From positions 1 through 64,000 of the forward strand of contig JADKIC010000004.1 of the NCBI GenBank assembly GCA_016721435.1: DNA of 64,000 nucleotides. The letters run 5' to 3'. Numbering within the stretch: position 1 is the first letter of the stretch; the number at the start of each line of letters is the position of its first letter. This DNA comes from Bacteroidota bacterium (GTDB lineage: Bacteria > Bacteroidota > Bacteroidia > AKYH767-A > OLB10). This document shows, piece by piece, positions 61,339 to 64,000 of the stretch. The position numbers and the translations under genes are program-made. The notes under the pieces are model-generated. The model made no database searches. It saw only the letters and a list, made by a program, of their open reading frames with translations, and was not told the origin of the DNA.

Positions 61339-61452
61339 CCTCCATCTCCTTGAAAATGTTGTATTCCGGGGGGCGGTTTTGGAAGAATGAAGTAACGTTT
61401 ATCATTTAAAGCATTGGTTTTCAGCTATTTTAATTTTAAGAGGGAAATACCT

Positions 61453-61482
61453 TGTCTTTTGCTCTGATTTGTAATATCTTTG
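61453..61482 (+). promoter_or_regulatory. Bacteroidota-type promoter of rpmG
   Basis: TTG (61453-61455), a 19-base spacer and TATCTTTG (61475-61482), 36 bases before the start codon. Confidence 0.8.
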
Positions 61483-61518
61483 CCGACCCAAAATACGGGT
61501 AATTTAATAATTGCAAAC

Positions 61519-61701
61519 ATGGCTAAGAAAGGCAATCGCGTACAGGTGATTATGGAGTGCACCGAGCATAAAAACTCAGGCATGCCGGGTACCAGTCGTT
61601 ACATCACTACCAAGAACAAAAAGAATACTACAGAGCGTTTGGAATTGAAGAAATTCAATCCGATTCTGAAAAAAGTAACTGTACATAAAGAAATTAAATA
61701 A
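61519..61701 (+). CDS. rpmG: 50S ribosomal protein L33
   Basis: A 60-residue basic protein, MAKKGNRVQVIMECTEHKN followed by TSRYITTKNKKNTTERLELKKFNP and VTVHKEIK; this is the L33 pattern without the full set of zinc cysteines (only one Cys, in MECTEH). Preceded by its own promoter and followed after 29 bases by the DUF4295 gene, the standard Bacteroidota order. Confidence 0.96.
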   Translation: MAKKGNRVQVIMECTEHKNSGMPGTSRYITTKNKKNTTERLELKKFNPILKKVTVHKEIK

Positions 61702-61730
61702 TCGGCTTAAAGCTCTAAATACAAAGAACC

Positions 61731-61955
61731 ATGGCAAAGAAAGTAGTTGCTACACTTAAGACCGGAAAAGGCAAAGAATTCTCAAAAGTGATCAAGATGG
61801 TGAAATCACCAATCACCGGTTCCTATTCCTTTAAAGAGGAAGTGGTACACAATGATCATATTAAAGATTTTCTTGAAGAAAATAATCTTCTGACAATCAA
61901 CCAGAACAGGCAGCTTCTTTCCTTCGAAAGAAGCTGTTTTTATTATTACCACTAA
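61731..61955 (+). CDS. DUF4295 family small protein (probable read-through at the C-terminus)
   Basis: MAKKVVATLKTGKGKEFSKVI, then MVKSPITGSYSFKEEVV, is the full pattern of DUF4295, a protein of about 50 residues encoded after L33 in Bacteroidota. As written the frame has 74 codons, but the last 20 run through a perfect terminator hairpin. Adding one A to the AAAA at 61879-61882 gives FLEEK and a stop at 61883-61885, the family length. Function unknown; ribosome association is suspected from its constant neighbours. Confidence 0.85.
   Translation: MAKKVVATLKTGKGKEFSKVIKMVKSPITGSYSFKEEVVHNDHIKDFLEENNLLTINQNRQLLSFERSCFYYYH
61911..61943 (+). terminator. Rho-independent terminator of the rpmG-DUF4295 unit
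   Basis: A perfect 11-bp stem CAGCTTCTTTC (61911-61921) / GAAAGAAGCTG (61926-61936) with loop CTTC and a TTTTTATT tail. Confidence 0.92.
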
Positions 61956-61964
61956 GCAAAACCT

Positions 61965-62927
61965 ATGGGATTATTTGGATTCTTCAGTAAAGAGAAAAAA
62001 GAGTCGCTGGATAAAGGCCTCGAGAAAACGCGTGAGAATTTCTTTACGAAACTCACAAAGACGCTGATCGGGAAATCCAGTATCGACGATGATGTACTCG
62101 ATAATCTGGAGGAAGTTTTGGTGACGAGTGATGTAGGCGTTGAAACGACACTGAAAATTGTAAAGCGGGTTCAGGAGCGTGTGGCGCGTGATAAATATAC
62201 CGGTACCGGCGAATTGAACCGGATTTTGAAAGAAGAAATTGCTGCCTTGATGGCCGAGAATTATAAAGGCCTAGATGAAAAAAGTATCAGCGATAAATTA
62301 CCCGCCAAGCCTTATGTCATCATGGTGGTGGGAGTGAATGGTGTTGGCAAAACGACCACAATCGGTAAACTGGCCTATCAATTCAAAAAGGAAGGAAAGA
62401 AGGTGGTGTTGGGTGCAGCAGATACCTTCCGTGCAGCAGCCGTGGATCAGTTAACGATCTGGGCGAAGCGTGTGGATGTGCCCATCGTGAGTCAGGGTAT
62501 GGGTGCTGATCCGGCCTCAGTGGCGTATGATGCAGTGGCTTCAGCGAAGGCGCAGGATGCGGATGTCTGTATCATTGATACAGCAGGTCGCTTACACAAT
62601 AAGATCAACCTTATGAATGAATTGTCGAAGATCAAACGGGTGATGGAAAAAGTGATGCCCGATGCGCCGCATGAGATATTATTGGTGCTGGATGCTTCTA
62701 CCGGACAAAATGCTTTTGAACAGGCCAAACAATTTATCGCTGCTACCGAAGTGAATGCACTCGCACTCACCAAACTCGATGGTACAGCTAAGGGTGGAGT
62801 GGTGATCGGCGTCTCTGATCAGTTTAAAGTGCCGGTGAAATATATTGGTGTGGGAGAGAAGATGGAAGATCTTCAGCTATTCGACAGAAATGAATTCGTT
62901 AATTCGTTGTTTAATGCTCAAAACTGA
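61965..62927 (+). CDS. ftsY: Signal recognition particle receptor FtsY
   Basis: The GTPase that receives SRP-bound ribosomes at the inner membrane. 320 residues, intact. The N domain begins MGLFGFFSKEKKESLDKGLEK (first part), the G domain has MVVGVNGVGKTTTIGKLAY (G1), GAADTFRAAAVDQL (insertion box), CIIDTAGRLHNKINLMNEL (G3), LALTKLDGTAKGGV (G4) and GVGEKMEDLQLFDR (closing). The acidic A domain is nearly absent, as in other Bacteroidota. Confidence 0.97.
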   Translation: MGLFGFFSKEKKESLDKGLEKTRENFFTKLTKTLIGKSSIDDDVLDNLEEVLVTSDVGVETTLKIVKRVQERVARDKYTGTGELNRILKEEIAALMAENYKGLDEKSISDKLPAKPYVIMVVGVNGVGKTTTIGKLAYQFKKEGKKVVLGAADTFRAAAVDQLTIWAKRVDVPIVSQGMGADPASVAYDAVASAKAQDADVCIIDTAGRLHNKINLMNELSKIKRVMEKVMPDAPHEILLVLDASTGQNAFEQAKQFIAATEVNALALTKLDGTAKGGVVIGVSDQFKVPVKYIGVGEKMEDLQLFDRNEFVNSLFNAQN

Positions 62928-62928
62928 T

Positions 62929-63414
62929 ATGAAAAAAATAATTGCTCTTGTTGGCCTGCTGTTCGCTTCCTTTAGCCCTTCTTTCTCCCAGAATTGGCAG
63001 ATAGAGATTAAAGATAATCTGGCGAAAATGCAAATGGAACAGGTGTATCGTATTACTCCCGATAGCCTCATCATCACAGGCAAAGCGGATTATGGCCGGA
63101 CCAATGTCAACTATTTGCTGCGTAAACTCAGCGAAAAGGAAGTTGCAACGGTGAAGGATATCCTTAAAAAATTCCCTGCAGATAGTTTGAAAGAAGTTTA
63201 TTTCAATGACTACAGCAATTTCAAACAAATTGATGAAGAAAATTACCCCCGTTCCATCGACGTAAAAATAAATAAAGACGGTAAAACGTATATTTCAAAA
63301 GCGACCAATGCCTGGGTGGAATTGTATGTTCGGCTATTCGATGCCGTTAATCCGATGTTTCCGTCTGAAGTGCGCGTGCTCCTCGATAAATCTAAGTTTA
63401 ATGTATTTTACTAA
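62929..63414 (+). CDS. Secreted protein of unknown function
   Basis: A 161-residue protein with a signal peptide (MKKIIALVGLLFASFSPSFSQ). I do not recognise the mature domain. It has several alternating charged stretches (VYRITPDSLIITGKADYG, LRKLSEKEVATVKDILKKFP, DVKINKDGKTY) and ends in a short aromatic tail. ATG 62929 lies one base after the ftsY stop, so the genes may be translated together. An in-frame extension into ftsY is not likely to be used. Confidence 0.8.
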   Translation: MKKIIALVGLLFASFSPSFSQNWQIEIKDNLAKMQMEQVYRITPDSLIITGKADYGRTNVNYLLRKLSEKEVATVKDILKKFPADSLKEVYFNDYSNFKQIDEENYPRSIDVKINKDGKTYISKATNAWVELYVRLFDAVNPMFPSEVRVLLDKSKFNVFY

Positions 63415-63416
63415 TC

Positions 63417-64000
63417 GTGAAGACCAAAACGCTTAAGCAGAATAAAGTGAATGTGGTCACGCTGGGTTGTTCAAAGAACCTGGTGGATTCAGAAGTGCTG
63501 ATGGGTCAATTACGCGCCAATGATTTTGATGTGGTGCACGAGAGTAATAAGAATGATGCATCCATAGTGGTGATCAATACCTGTGGATTTATCGATAATG
63601 CCAAACAGGAATCCATCGACACCATTTTACATTATGCCAGGAAGAAGGAAGAAGGAAAGATTGAACGTTTGATTGTAACGGGATGCCTGTCCGAAAGATA
63701 TAAGCCGGATTTAGAAAAAGAAATTACCAACGTCGATGCTTTTTTCGGAACCCGCGACCTGCCCTTGTTGTTGAAGACACTCGGAGCAGATTATAAGCAT
63801 GAACTGGTAGGAGAGCGTTTGCTGACAACACCTCGTCATTTTGCTTATATGAAAATTTCAGAAGGTTGCGATCGTCCTTGTTCGTTTTGTGCTATTCCCT
63901 TGATGCGCGGTAAGCATATTTCACGTCCGATGGAAGAACTCGTGAAGGAGGCAAAGCATTTGGTTGCTAATGGTACGAAGGAACTATTATTGATTGCACA
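63417..64000 (+). CDS. rimO: Ribosomal protein S12 methylthiotransferase, 5' part
   Basis: A radical SAM enzyme that methylthiolates Asp88 of ribosomal protein S12. The reading frame from GTG 63417 is open to the edge of the window (194 codons, about 45% of the gene). The UPF0004 domain has VNVVTLGCSKNLVDSEVLMGQL (first Cys), VVINTCGFIDNAKQESID (second) and LIVTGCLSERYKPDL (third), and the radical SAM motif CxxxCxxC is in SEGCDRPCSFCAIPLMRG. SxN after the first Cys and the following IDT spacing are RimO-like and not MiaB-like. Confidence 0.94.
   Translation, partial: MKTKTLKQNKVNVVTLGCSKNLVDSEVLMGQLRANDFDVVHESNKNDASIVVINTCGFIDNAKQESIDTILHYARKKEEGKIERLIVTGCLSERYKPDLEKEITNVDAFFGTRDLPLLLKTLGADYKHELVGERLLTTPRHFAYMKISEGCDRPCSFCAIPLMRGKHISRPMEELVKEAKHLVANGTKELLLIA

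Overview
The window is chromosomal DNA of a Bacteroidota bacterium, probably a glider or a relative of gliders. The evidence is gldF/gldG, a secreted protein with a type IX secretion (T9SS) C-terminal tail, DUF1573, DUF4834, DUF4295 and DUF4197 proteins, a Bacteroidota-type CarB of about 940 residues, a YfhO family protein, and promoters of the TTG...TAnnTTTG type before ribosomal protein genes. I cannot fix the genus.

Layout. 1-8.3 kb: tRNA-Asp, two related membrane proteins of unknown function, two DUF1573 secreted proteins, a class I aminotransferase, a family 2 glycosyltransferase, an ECF-like sigma factor, rsmG, rpmH and an alpha/beta hydrolase. 8.5-11.6 kb: carB and a DUF4834 protein. 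11.9-27.7 kb: a plus-strand surface-glycan locus with a YfhO-like membrane protein, two glycosyltransferases, two AsnB-type amidotransferases, two sugar-nucleotide epimerases and a methyltransferase, then a minus-strand T9SS cargo with Kelch-like repeats and a Wzx-like flippase. 28-36.1 kb: a TPR protein, a KirBac-type potassium channel, a ferredoxin-NADP reductase-like enzyme, xerD, aroQ, a peroxiredoxin, a CtlX-like amidinohydrolase, a class III CoA-transferase, a GNAT acetyltransferase and trmD. 36.1-45.6 kb: a compact minus-strand exopolysaccharide operon in the order asnB, tandem GT4 glycosyltransferases, Wza-like export lipoprotein, Wzc-like tyrosine autokinase, rfbC, WecA-like initiating transferase. 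45.6-64 kb: gldF-gldG-DUF4340, dnaN, a bifunctional Rel, a Fur family regulator, a STAS protein, purA, an OstA-like protein, DUF4197, cinA, rpmB, a M24 aminopeptidase, rpmG, DUF4295, ftsY, a small secreted protein and the start of rimO.

A striking property is that about 20 genes, including essential ones (carB, dnaN, trmD), are broken by one-base indels, many in A, G or C runs, and two (aroQ, wzc) carry in-frame stop codons. I read most of these as consensus-sequence errors and annotate whole genes across the breaks. One exception needs separate explanation: dnaN also lacks about 43 codons of its third domain.

The most unusual non-coding content is three intergenic regions built from degenerate short-period repeats (7 nt at 11.6 and 50.3 kb, 10-11 nt at 27.7-28.0 kb). 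Two of them are arranged as opposed, inverted arms; the third lies beside a large REP-like hairpin. The most unusual coding content is three AsnB-type amidotransferases inside two glycan loci and an 800-residue-plus reading frame holding two complete GT4 glycosyltransferases.
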